Program-made: the position numbers and the translations under genes | Part shown: positions 10,001-16,792 of the stretch, one piece after another | Numbering within the stretch: the first letter of the stretch is position 1 | Layout: every line of letters begins with the position of its first letter | Source: Chitinophaga niastensis | GTDB taxonomy: Bacteria; Bacteroidota; Bacteroidia; Chitinophagales; Chitinophagaceae | NCBI RefSeq assembly: GCF_003014755.1 | Contig: NZ_PYAW01000001.1 | Coordinates: 744,001 to 808,000 of the forward strand | Length of the DNA: 64,000 nucleotides | Reading direction: 5' to 3' | Notes under the pieces: model-generated | Told to the model about the DNA's origin: nothing | The model's input: the letters and a program-made list of their open reading frames with translations, nothing else | Databases searched by the model: none

Positions 10001-11530
10001 CAGTATCGCCAGTGGCACATCTGTACCCATGGAGCCGATGGGCTCTTTACCATCAATAGCCATTGGGGCAATGATGGCATCCAGGTCTTCCGTGCTGTAA
10101 CCGAATGCACGCTGGTATTTAAAGATCTGGTCGTGCAAGAGGTGACTAAAGGTTACTCTTGGCTCTGGCAGCTCTTCCAGACGGATTTTATATTTATTCA
10201 GCCATTCTCCGTAAGGTTGCTGGGAGCAGATCTGTTGTTTCAGTTCTTCATCACCAATGATACGGCCCTGTTCCATGTCTACAATAAACATTTTACCAGG
10301 TTGCAGACGGCCTTTTTCTTTTATATTCTTAGGATCGATGGGCAATACTCCGGCTTCAGAAGCCATGATTACGCGATCGTCTTTAGTTACAACAAAGCGG
10401 CTGGGGCGTAATCCGTTACGGTCCAGGGTAGCGCCAATGATTTTTCCATCGGTGAAGGAAATGGAAGCTGGTCCATCCCATGGCTCCATAAGCGAAGCAT
10501 GATATTCATAGAATGCTTTCTTTTCTTCTCCCATGTCTTCATTGCCGTCCCATGCTTCCGGAACGAGCATCATCATTACATGCGGCAGTGAGCGGCCTGT
10601 CATGGTGAGCAGTTCAATTACATTATCCAGGCTGGCAGAATCGGATTGGCCTTCTTCCACAATAGGAAGCAGCATATCCATTTCTTCAGGGGTGAAATAT
10701 TTGGACACAAAGTCTCTTTCACTGGCACGGAGCCAGTTGAGGTTTCCTTTGAGTGTATTGATTTCACCGTTATGTGCAATATATCTGTAAGGGTGAGCCA
10801 GTCTCCAGCTGGGGAACGTATTAGTAGCAAAACGGGAGTGAATGAGGGCGAAGGCCGAAACCATCTTTTCATCACTGAGGTCGGTATAATAATGACGTAC
10901 CTGGTAGGTGGTCAGCTGTCCTTTATATACTATTGTTTTATAAGAGAGCGATGCAATATAGAACAGTGACTTTTCTTTAGGCACTGTATTGCGCACTGTT
11001 TTAGAAATGTAGTTACGGAGTACAAATAATTTGCGCTCAAAAATTTCCGGATCACTGATATGATAAGGGCAGGCGATAAATACCTGTTCAATTTCCGGTT
11101 CTACAGACAGGGCTGTTTCGCCGATGCCGTCCGGACGTACCGGTACTTTACGATAGCCAAGAATTTCCAGGCCCAGTTTCTCTGCGCTACGTTGAAATAT
11201 TTCACGACATTCTTCACGCCAGCGTGGCTCTTTCGGAAAGAACACCATGCCTACACCGTATTTTCCAAATTCCGGCAGACGGATACCCAGTTTCAGGCAT
11301 TCATCATACAAGAACTCATGTGGCATCTGAAACAGTATTCCTGCACCATCACCCGTATTTTGCTCACAACCGCAAGCTCCGCGGTGTTCCATGTTTTCCA
11401 GCATGGTTAAAGCATCACGAATAATATGGTGAGATTTACGGCCTTTAATATGGGCAGTAAATCCTGTTCCGCAGGCATCATGTTCAAATTCCGGACGGTA
11501 TAAACCTTGCGTTTGCTTCACTTCATCCAT
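7001..11530 (-). CDS. gltB: Glutamate synthase large subunit
   Basis: This full-length 1509-aa GOGAT alpha subunit is in the family's normal size range. The catalytic N-terminal nucleophile is Cys20 in HDACGTGF, so a 19-residue propeptide must be removed. The class-II glutaminase domain (about 20-440) is followed by the central linker, the FMN-binding synthase domain (TGEGGEDELR, GAKPGEGGQLPGHKV, SGHDGGTGASPVSS) and the [3Fe-4S] cysteines CIMMRKCHVNTC near residue 1120. The C-terminal GxGxG beta-helix (GEAYIRGKAGERF, NFGAGMSGGIAYV) completes it. With GltD it assimilates ammonia through the GS-GOGAT route in the cytoplasm. It is the first gene of the operon; its leader can fold into a long hairpin (11552-11595). 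Confidence 0.98.
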   Translation of the reverse strand: MDEVKQTQGLYRPEFEHDACGTGFTAHIKGRKSHHIIRDALTMLENMEHRGACGCEQNTGDGAGILFQMPHEFLYDECLKLGIRLPEFGKYGVGMVFFPKEPRWREECREIFQRSAEKLGLEILGYRKVPVRPDGIGETALSVEPEIEQVFIACPYHISDPEIFERKLFVLRNYISKTVRNTVPKEKSLFYIASLSYKTIVYKGQLTTYQVRHYYTDLSDEKMVSAFALIHSRFATNTFPSWRLAHPYRYIAHNGEINTLKGNLNWLRASERDFVSKYFTPEEMDMLLPIVEEGQSDSASLDNVIELLTMTGRSLPHVMMMLVPEAWDGNEDMGEEKKAFYEYHASLMEPWDGPASISFTDGKIIGATLDRNGLRPSRFVVTKDDRVIMASEAGVLPIDPKNIKEKGRLQPGKMFIVDMEQGRIIGDEELKQQICSQQPYGEWLNKYKIRLEELPEPRVTFSHLLHDQIFKYQRAFGYSTEDLDAIIAPMAIDGKEPIGSMGTDVPLAILSNQPQHLCNYFKQLFAQVTNPPIDPIRERLVMSLATFVGNNGNLLDEDPLHCHGLALHHPILNNHELEKIRSIDTGLFQAKTLHTYFKADGKPGSMEKGLARICRYAVDAVEDGFEVIILSDRAIDSEHAAIPSILVASAVHHHLIRKGYRGQVGLIVEAGDVWEVHHFACLLGFGVTAINPYLALSTIRDMKLNNKLDTALDVDKLKKNYIKAICDGLLKVFSKMGISTLQSYQGAQIFEILGINQQTVDKYFTGAVSRIQGLGIDDIARETLAKHWMGYGRKETPVQRLTEGGVYQWKRKGEFHLFNPTTIHYLQLSTRMGDYSAFKKYSKAVNEQSEKACTLRSLFSFRRNRTSISIDEVEPASSIFKRFATGAMSFGSISHEAHSTLAIAMNRIGAKSNTGEGGEDELRYEQLPNGDSMRSAIKQVASARFGVTSYYLTNADELQIKMAQGAKPGEGGQLPGHKVDDWIAKVRHSTPGVGLISPPPHHDIYSIEDLAQLIYDLKNANRAARISVKLVSKAGVGTIAAGVAKAHADVILVSGHDGGTGASPVSSIKHAGLPWELGLAETHQTLVKNKLRSRVVVQTDGQLKTGRDIAIATLLGAEEWGVATAALVVEGCIMMRKCHVNTCPVGVATQDADLRKRFTGDPQHVVNLFTYLVEELREIMADLGFRTINEMVGQVECLQVRENISNWKTQKIDLSPILYKEAAAAETGLYKQEEQDHGISEVIDWQLLKAAQPALEKKTRVYQQFPVKNTDRTIGTILSNEISKRYKSEGLPEDTLHFKFIGSAGQSFGAFTTKGLTLELEGEANDYFGKGLSGSKLILYPQGEAGFKAEENIIAGNVCFYGATSGEAYIRGKAGERFCVRNSGATVVVEGVGDHGCEYMTNGKAVILGETGRNFGAGMSGGIAYVYDVKGSFANHCNRDMIDLDPLDQEDVTMLQDLITKHHAYTNSTVAKFILKDWENQLRHFVKVFPKEYKAVLKSGKVLGQKVGR

Positions 11531-11551
11531 TTGGTTTAGATTTTTTGCTTT

Positions 11552-11595
11552 GGCACACTCTCCCCCTTAGACTTGCGCCGAGGGTGATGGTGTAC
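11552..11595 (-). promoter_or_regulatory. Leader stem-loop upstream of gltB
   Basis: On the minus strand GTACACcaTCACCCTC can pair with GGGGGAGAGTGTGCC across a 13-nt loop, leaving a two-base bulge and one mismatch. The 3' side ends 21 nt before the gltB ATG. Only a weak -7 match (TATCTTTA) lies further upstream. It could be a leader control structure, but no known riboswitch class is recognised and the pairing was judged by eye. Confidence 0.35.
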
Positions 11596-11599
11596 GATA

Positions 11600-11880
11600 T
11601 AATTCGGGAACGGTTTAAAGATACTAAAGGAATGCGGTATTTTTTGTATAAACTTTTGTTAGATGGCTAAAATTTAGAAAAAGATAAAAATAGAAGACTA
11701 TTTGTTGGAATTTTTAAAAAAATGAAAGCTCATTAGGGTAAAATTGAATCAGATTTGCTGGTAACCAGGGCTTTTTATTAGCTGAAGATTAGCACAATTT
11801 TACAAGGGATACTTGATGACATTGGATCTGCCGGTGATTTATGCTCTTTTTCTTTAATTTAGCGATATGTCTGATTTATG
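11600..11880. other. AT-rich gene-free stretch
   Basis: Between the gltB leader and the tail-fibre remnant I see no open frame with coding character, no RNA gene and no clear repeat. The sequence is rich in A/T runs and may be further decayed coding DNA. Confidence 0.5.
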
Positions 11881-12113
11881 CTTCCTGGCCAAAGTAATTA
11901 CCTATATCTGTTATCATATAAAATATTTTAACCAACAGGCATCTTCCGGGCATTCCTACGGAAAAGGAAGTAGATCAGCATGGGATTGATTTAGGCGAGA
12001 TGAACACCAGGCTGTTGCAGAAAGTAGAAGAGCTAACGTTGTATCTGATTGAACAAAGTAAAAAGATAACTATCCTGGAAGACGAAGTAAAGGGGCTGAA
12101 GAAAAAGGAATAA
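11881..12113 (+). pseudogene. Remnant of a tail-fibre-domain protein (C-terminal end)
   Basis: The plus frame ending at TAA 12111-12113 reads NRHLPGIPTEKEVDQHG, then LGEMNTRLLQKVEELT, then a lysine/glutamate-rich coiled coil. This is the standard C-terminus of Bacteroidota 'tail fiber domain-containing' (chaperone/S74-like) surface or tail proteins. Just upstream the conserved 'L-x-x-V-x-x-YI' lead-in appears in another frame (LAKVITYI at 11884-11907), and an in-frame TAA precedes the HLPGIP segment, so the reading frame is shifted with roughly 20 nt of extra sequence. Nothing of the N-terminal several hundred codons remains. The fragment cannot make the protein. A short translated coiled coil is possible, since GEMN offers an internal ATG, but no promoter supports it. 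Confidence 0.72.
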
Positions 12114-12120
12114 ATGCTGA

Positions 12121-12274
12121 GGGGGTGACCCAAAAATAAAATTTAGTACTTGCAAGAGTATTTTTTTACTAGCTACTGTATAAAAAAACAGGCTCAATAA
12201 TCACTTACCTAATCTGGTAGATTATTGAGCCTGTTAATTGAAGGTTGTGCAACAGTCACTTTTGGGTTAGCCCC
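12121..12274. mobile_element. Candidate 154-bp MITE/IS remnant with imperfect TIRs
   Basis: The ends GGGGGTGACCCAAAA (12121-12135) and TTTTGGGTTAGCCCC (12260-12274) are inverted repeats matching at 13 of 15 positions. The interior holds a 16-bp perfect inverted repeat and no coding sequence. It directly follows the decayed tail-fibre gene. No clear target-site duplication was seen, which weakens the case. The ends look like those of some DDE insertion sequences, but no family can be assigned by eye. Confidence 0.4.
12181..12235 (-). terminator. Probable terminator of the 12305-13951 protease gene
   Basis: A 16-bp perfect stem (left arm from 12187, right arm to 12235; core GGCTCAATAATC) with a 17-nt loop is followed on the minus strand by TTTTTTT. 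It lies 70 nt beyond the stop of the upstream minus-strand gene, inside the candidate MITE. Confidence 0.6.
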
Positions 12275-12304
12275 TTGGTGTTTTAATATTTTATTGCAAA
12301 TGAC

Positions 12305-13951
12305 TTACAGATTGATCCATGGACCGTAGCCATTGGCTTTTGTCCAGGTTCGCTGCATCAGATTATCACTAGGACCTTTAGCAAAGATATCTATCGACAG
12401 CGAATCGGTTGATGCTGTAGCAGGCGCTGAATAGATACTGGCGCCAATACTTTCCCAGTTTTTCCAATTGGTAGTTGTAGACCAATTGGTAGTGATGAGC
12501 TGATGGTTGGCGCCTAAGGCGAAAACATCTACATTGAGGTATCCTCTCGCAATGGCAGCCGGAGCAGAGTAAATAGTACCCCCTAAATTGCCCCATACCG
12601 TTCTGTCAGATTCTTTTGTCCAGATTCCCTGTACCATATGGTTGCCTGCATCCTGCGCATACATCTCAATAGAATTGGGGTAACGGGAAGTGCCGGAAGC
12701 GGCAGAAGACACGTTTATATTGAAGCTCTGCCATTCATGCCAGCCTTCACCCTCTACGTAATAAATGGTTTGCAAAACATCGTTGGCGCCTCTCACTAAA
12801 ACATTGATGAAGTCAGCGGCTCTGGATTCAGCGTTTGGCGCTGAATAGAGATAACCGCCAAGATTTGTCCATTGACTCCACCCCCCGTTGAGCGTCCAGG
12901 TTTTGAAGATCAGGTTATTGGAAGCTCCTCTCGCAAAAACAGCTATACTGTTTCCATCTCTTGAGGTAGCTGAAGGATCTGAAGTAAGATTACCACCCAG
13001 ATCATTCCAGGCTGACCAACCGGTACCAGGAGTATATACTTTCTCCAGCAAGGTGTTGGTCTGACTTCTTAAAAACAAATGGAGTTCTTTGGTGCCTTTT
13101 CTATAGGTGGCGGTTGGAACATAGAAATTGCCTGGTGTATTTCCGTAGAAATAATTTAATGCCACCACATCATTCGGATTAAACGGATGATCCTCGTTAT
13201 TCAAACAACCTGACAGCCAGCTGAAAGCCGCTCCACTGGTGGGCGTTCCGTCAATTTTGATTAGGTCTGTTTGTGTATCACCTGTTTTAGTTACCTGTTT
13301 ATAAGTACAATTGTAAGAATTATTAACGTAGGTAGTATGCCTTAAACCAATGGCGTGGCCAATTTCATGAGCCATCAGTGTAGCCAGCCGTTTTTCGTCC
13401 GGGTTGTTACCCAACGTTGTTATATCCAACAGTACCGGGCTGGAAGGAGTCCTGGAAGCAGCAGAATAGGCAGGCGTTAAAGCCAATACGCCGTTACCCA
13501 GCGTACTATCCTTGATTTCAATATCTGCATCCGACCTGTTGGCCACTTTTTTAAAAGTAATACGCAGGTTGAGCGCATTGTACCTGGCAATAACAATATC
13601 TGCTGCACTTACATAAGCGGCTGGCAAACCTGCTACAGAAATATTGATAATACGCGGCAATGCCGTGAGTGTATATGATAACTTGTACTGGTCTGCTTCT
13701 GCGATGAAAAGTGTGGTATACCCCTGTTTGGTTTCCAGGTCTTTCTCTGTTAAAAAAAGATCTCCTTCCACAATATAGCCACCAGTTACCTTTGCCACAT
13801 TCAGCGTATCAAAACCCAGTGCATTGATTTTCCCGATAGTGGAGGCAGTTATTTTGTTGCCATCTTCCGGGGTGGGTGGATCTTTCTTACAGGCAGATAA
13901 AAGGACCGCACCTGCTGCGAAGCAGGTGAAAAATTTAATGAATAAATTCAT
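12305..13951 (-). CDS. Lipoprotein HExxHxxGxxH metalloprotease with PLL-like beta-propeller
   Basis: This 548-aa surface lipoprotein has a signal peptide with lipobox LLSAC, Cys21 being the lipidated residue. The peptidase part (about 40-270) carries HEIGHAIGLRH at 195-205, the HExxHxxGxxH zinc-binding signature, in the 'dual-action HEIGH' (M57-like) arrangement. From about residue 280 to the end come six repeats of about 46 aa with the shape 'S-R-x-x-x-I-x-V-F-A-R-G-x-x-N-x-L...W..W.NLGG.I.SAP', the pattern of PLL/DUF346 fucose-binding-lectin-like propellers. This suggests a secreted protease tethered to, or guided by, a sugar-binding propeller. Usual PLL propellers have seven blades; here six are clear. 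The gene stands alone and its substrate is unknown. Acquisition with the neighbouring remnant DNA is possible but unproven. Confidence 0.85.
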   Translation of the reverse strand: MNLFIKFFTCFAAGAVLLSACKKDPPTPEDGNKITASTIGKINALGFDTLNVAKVTGGYIVEGDLFLTEKDLETKQGYTTLFIAEADQYKLSYTLTALPRIINISVAGLPAAYVSAADIVIARYNALNLRITFKKVANRSDADIEIKDSTLGNGVLALTPAYSAASRTPSSPVLLDITTLGNNPDEKRLATLMAHEIGHAIGLRHTTYVNNSYNCTYKQVTKTGDTQTDLIKIDGTPTSGAAFSWLSGCLNNEDHPFNPNDVVALNYFYGNTPGNFYVPTATYRKGTKELHLFLRSQTNTLLEKVYTPGTGWSAWNDLGGNLTSDPSATSRDGNSIAVFARGASNNLIFKTWTLNGGWSQWTNLGGYLYSAPNAESRAADFINVLVRGANDVLQTIYYVEGEGWHEWQSFNINVSSAASGTSRYPNSIEMYAQDAGNHMVQGIWTKESDRTVWGNLGGTIYSAPAAIARGYLNVDVFALGANHQLITTNWSTTTNWKNWESIGASIYSAPATASTDSLSIDIFAKGPSDNLMQRTWTKANGYGPWINL

Positions 13952-14110
13952 AGTTAAGTAAGTGTTTTCAGATAATCAGTACTTGTTGTGATATAGCGTT
14001 AATGTATGTGTTATAGGCACGTAAGGGTATTAACATTCAAAAATAAACAGAATTATTTATTTCTAAAATTTATTTAAATCATGATATGTTCATCTTTGAG
14101 TCCCCATTCA

Positions 14111-15652
14111 TTAAGGCTCAAACTGAAAAACTGTCTTACCATTTTTTATCTGCACGCGTAAAGGCTCGCCCAGGAGGCTTTCGTTTTGCATTCTGTCCAG
14201 TGCGGTTACAAGATAGGTATATGTTTTACCCTTTACATAATTCACATCTTTAAATTCCGGATCGGACGATTGTTCCAGTATACTGATTATTTTCGTAGGG
14301 TCGCTGACGTTAACCGGTTCATTTTGCTCAAAACGGTATAGTACATATTGTTTGGTATGACCGCTGGTATCGTCATCGGCCCAATGTATCTCCAGTCCGC
14401 CGGGTCGTTCAAAGGCATCAATAAAATAAGGGGCCTCCGGTGTTTGTTGGGGTAGCCAGGACATAACAGGTCTGAGAGCAGGGAATTTATAAACACCTTT
14501 ACGCAGCGCATCTTCTATGCCGAGCGGATTTCCCCTGAAAGAGGCGGCACTGTAAAAAATGCTTCCCTGAATAGTATTTAATGTTCTGGCTTCTTCTATC
14601 TGTGCCGGCAGTTCATTGGGATTTTTCCAGGCGGCATTGCTGTTAATGCGGTACACCCCATGTCCAATATATACCTGCCGGCCATAGCCATGTTGTCCCC
14701 ACCAGTTTAAGAGTACCTCGTAATCGGCCAGCCGGTGCCCGCGTTCCCAATATAATTGTGGCGCTACATAATCTATCCAGCCTTTTTTTAACCATTTGAG
14801 GATATCCGCATATAAATCGTCATAATTGGTTTGCCCACCTTTGGTGTAAGACCCTTCCGGATCTTTATCTTTATTACGCCAAACGCCAAATGGGCTGATA
14901 CCAAATTTAACCCAGGGCTTTTCCGCTTTGATGGCTACACTCAGCATTTGTATAATGGCATCTACGTTGGAACGGCGCCAATCATCTTTCATCATGTTAT
15001 TGCCGTACTGACGATAGGAATTATTGTCTGGAAATTCCTTCCCGGGAGCGCGGTACGGGTAGAAGTAATCATCGAAGTGTACGGCATCAATATCATAACG
15101 CTTTACCACATCACGGATCACTGCCGTCACATACTGGCGCACTTCCGGAATGCCCGGATCAAAATATTTCTTGTTATCGTACGTCAAAAACCATTGTGGC
15201 TTAAGGCGGGTGATATGATTAGGAGCGATGCTGCTGCGGCTGACATTGAATACAGCACGGTAGGGATTAAACCAGGCATGAAACTCCATGCCCCGTTTAT
15301 GCGTTTCTTCCACCATAAACTGCAGGGGATCATAATACGGATTTGGCGCCTGCCCCTGTACACCGGTGAGGTATTCGGACCATGGTTCATAGGGAGAGGC
15401 ATAAAATGCATCTGTAGCCGGACGAACCTGTACCACAACGGCATTCATCCCATTGTGCTGTTGCTGGTCAAGTATAGCAATGAACTCCTGTTTTTGCTGT
15501 TCTGTACTTAAGCTGCGTTTTGATGGCCAGTCAATATTTTCCACGGTGGCTATCCACACGGCTCTTAATTCCCGTTTGGGCGGCAACTGTGCCCATGCCT
15601 GCTGCATAAAGACTATCCATAGGATCGCGCCTGCTATAAATTGCTTCAACAT
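14111..15652 (-). CDS. Family 10-like glycoside hydrolase (GHL10/DUF187), exported
   Basis: This 513-aa protein has a signal peptide (MLKQFIAGAILWIVFMQQAW, then AQ). The mature start 'ELRAVWIATVENIDWPS' and the following blocks 'GMNAVVVQVRPATDAFY', 'GMEFHAWFNPYRA', 'AVHFDDYFYPY', 'VKFGISPFGVWRN' and 'YVAPQLYWE' are the hallmark (beta/alpha)8 barrel strands of GHL10 proteins. A fibronectin-III-like segment ends the protein ('LEIHWADDDTSGHTKQYVLYR'). The enzyme probably acts on an envelope or extracellular glycan in the periplasm; the substrate is not known. ATG 15652 is chosen over the in-frame 15697 because it gives a clean signal peptide and has AAGG upstream. The gene is monocistronic. Confidence 0.88.
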   Translation of the reverse strand: MLKQFIAGAILWIVFMQQAWAQLPPKRELRAVWIATVENIDWPSKRSLSTEQQKQEFIAILDQQQHNGMNAVVVQVRPATDAFYASPYEPWSEYLTGVQGQAPNPYYDPLQFMVEETHKRGMEFHAWFNPYRAVFNVSRSSIAPNHITRLKPQWFLTYDNKKYFDPGIPEVRQYVTAVIRDVVKRYDIDAVHFDDYFYPYRAPGKEFPDNNSYRQYGNNMMKDDWRRSNVDAIIQMLSVAIKAEKPWVKFGISPFGVWRNKDKDPEGSYTKGGQTNYDDLYADILKWLKKGWIDYVAPQLYWERGHRLADYEVLLNWWGQHGYGRQVYIGHGVYRINSNAAWKNPNELPAQIEEARTLNTIQGSIFYSAASFRGNPLGIEDALRKGVYKFPALRPVMSWLPQQTPEAPYFIDAFERPGGLEIHWADDDTSGHTKQYVLYRFEQNEPVNVSDPTKIISILEQSSDPEFKDVNYVKGKTYTYLVTALDRMQNESLLGEPLRVQIKNGKTVFQFEP

Positions 15653-15759
15653 CTGCCTTACTTTAAATCCGTAAAATGCGAAAATAGCAAAAAGCAAGTC
15701 TGTTGCGTTATAAATATGTGATTCTTATGTGGATAGGGGTTATTTTTTCAGGTAGAGAA

Positions 15760-16518
15760 TCAAGGGAAGAATTTATGAATAACGTTTTCTATGAACCATT
15801 GAGGGAGCTGTTCCTGTAAGATGTTTAAGTCTTCTCCTTCTTTAGTTGCAATCATCTTTAAATCATTTGAGTTATCAAAAAAGTAGGCCTTATCGACCAA
15901 GGCTGTAGCTCCAGCGAGATTATCCAAAGATTTAGGGTAACGACTAATAATACTTTTTTCTGGTACAGCGTGGCCTGCTTTTGAAATTCTGTTTTTGACC
16001 CGTGATATGTTTATTGCCGGTGTTGTTGTAGCAATAAAATATAAATATGTTTTATAACCCAATGTCTTTGCATGTTTTATCTCATCTAATTTCGAAGGAT
16101 GGGACATGACAGTTTCAAAAGAATAAGTTTGGCCAGATAATAAAAGTTGATTCCTCAGGAAATCTGCAATTAGCGCTCCGATATAGCCTCCGGGAACATC
16201 ATAAGGAGTTAGTAACTGTAATAAATTATTTTTCACACTTACGGCATCCTTAAAGAGAGACATGTTTATTTTAGCGAAAAAGGAACTTTTGTTTAAAAAG
16301 GCCTCCCACTGATTGGGAACGATGGAGAGCTGATAATCTTCAAAGTTCAGGAATCGTTTTTCCTGCAAATCTTTTTCAAGATTATCTGCATTAATAAAAT
16401 AACCTACCCGTATAGGCTTTCCCGTTATTTCATTGATTTCCTGCCGGAGTGATGTAAATAAGGTAGACTTGCCAGAACCATTAGGCCCACCAATGATTCT
16501 CAATCGTTTAGTTAACAC
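15760..16518 (-). CDS. Zeta-toxin-like P-loop kinase
   Basis: This 252-aa protein opens with a Walker A P-loop, RIIGGPNGSGKST (residues 7-19), followed by 'VGYFINADNLEKDL' and 'YSFETVMSHPSKLDEI', then 'LYFIATTTPAINISRVKNRI'. This pattern matches zeta-toxin/PezT-like nucleotide kinases, which phosphorylate UDP-activated sugars in classical systems. The start is GTG 16518, overlapping the upstream small gene by 11 nt, which indicates translational coupling. The partner encoded upstream has no recognisable epsilon/PezA fold, so this may be a diverged toxin-antitoxin module or a housekeeping-type kinase pair. Biochemical role is inferred from family only. Confidence 0.72.
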   Translation of the reverse strand: MLTKRLRIIGGPNGSGKSTLFTSLRQEINEITGKPIRVGYFINADNLEKDLQEKRFLNFEDYQLSIVPNQWEAFLNKSSFFAKINMSLFKDAVSVKNNLLQLLTPYDVPGGYIGALIADFLRNQLLLSGQTYSFETVMSHPSKLDEIKHAKTLGYKTYLYFIATTTPAINISRVKNRISKAGHAVPEKSIISRYPKSLDNLAGATALVDKAYFFDNSNDLKMIATKEGEDLNILQEQLPQWFIENVIHKFFP

Positions 16519-16753
16519 GTTTAATGATAAATTTTTTTTGTGTTATTTTAACAAATGGGTTTTCCAGTTCTTCTACCAGCTCTTCTTTTCCGTCAGGATA
16601 TAACTTTATTACACTTGTACCTTTAAGGATTGTTATAGGGAGACCGAGAGCGAGGGATTCTCTTGCGGCTTTATTACCGGCCTTTTCAGCTGCTCTTTTC
16701 ACCAGTTCATCTTCTTCCCTGTCTTCTTCCAGTGTTTTATTGATATCTTCCAT
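16508..16753 (-). CDS. Small charged protein, putative partner/antitoxin of the zeta-like kinase
   Basis: This 81-aa acidic/basic mixed protein (MEDINKTLEEDREEDELVKR) has an N-terminal helical charged half and a C-terminal beta-type half ('ITILKGTSVIKLYPDGKEEL'). It overlaps the downstream kinase by 11 nt and lies in the upstream position typical of antitoxins. No DNA-binding motif is visible. I do not recognise a named family with certainty. The coupling is observed; the antitoxin function is inference. Confidence 0.6.
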   Translation of the reverse strand: MEDINKTLEEDREEDELVKRAAEKAGNKAARESLALGLPITILKGTSVIKLYPDGKEELVEELENPFVKITQKKFIIKRVN

Positions 16754-16792
16754 AAAAAAACAACTTTCTTAAAGTTACGTAGAATTAAACAC

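Noticed and set aside
7001-11530. Several long plus-strand open frames antisense to gltB (for example 9962-10411)
   Set aside because: They mirror the codon pattern of gltB, lack promoters or ribosome sites, and have no recognisable domains.
12187-12235. Inverted repeat considered a stand-alone terminator only
   Set aside because: It does have a T-run on the minus strand and probably terminates, but the outer inverted ends of the 154-bp block are not explained by this, so both entries are kept.
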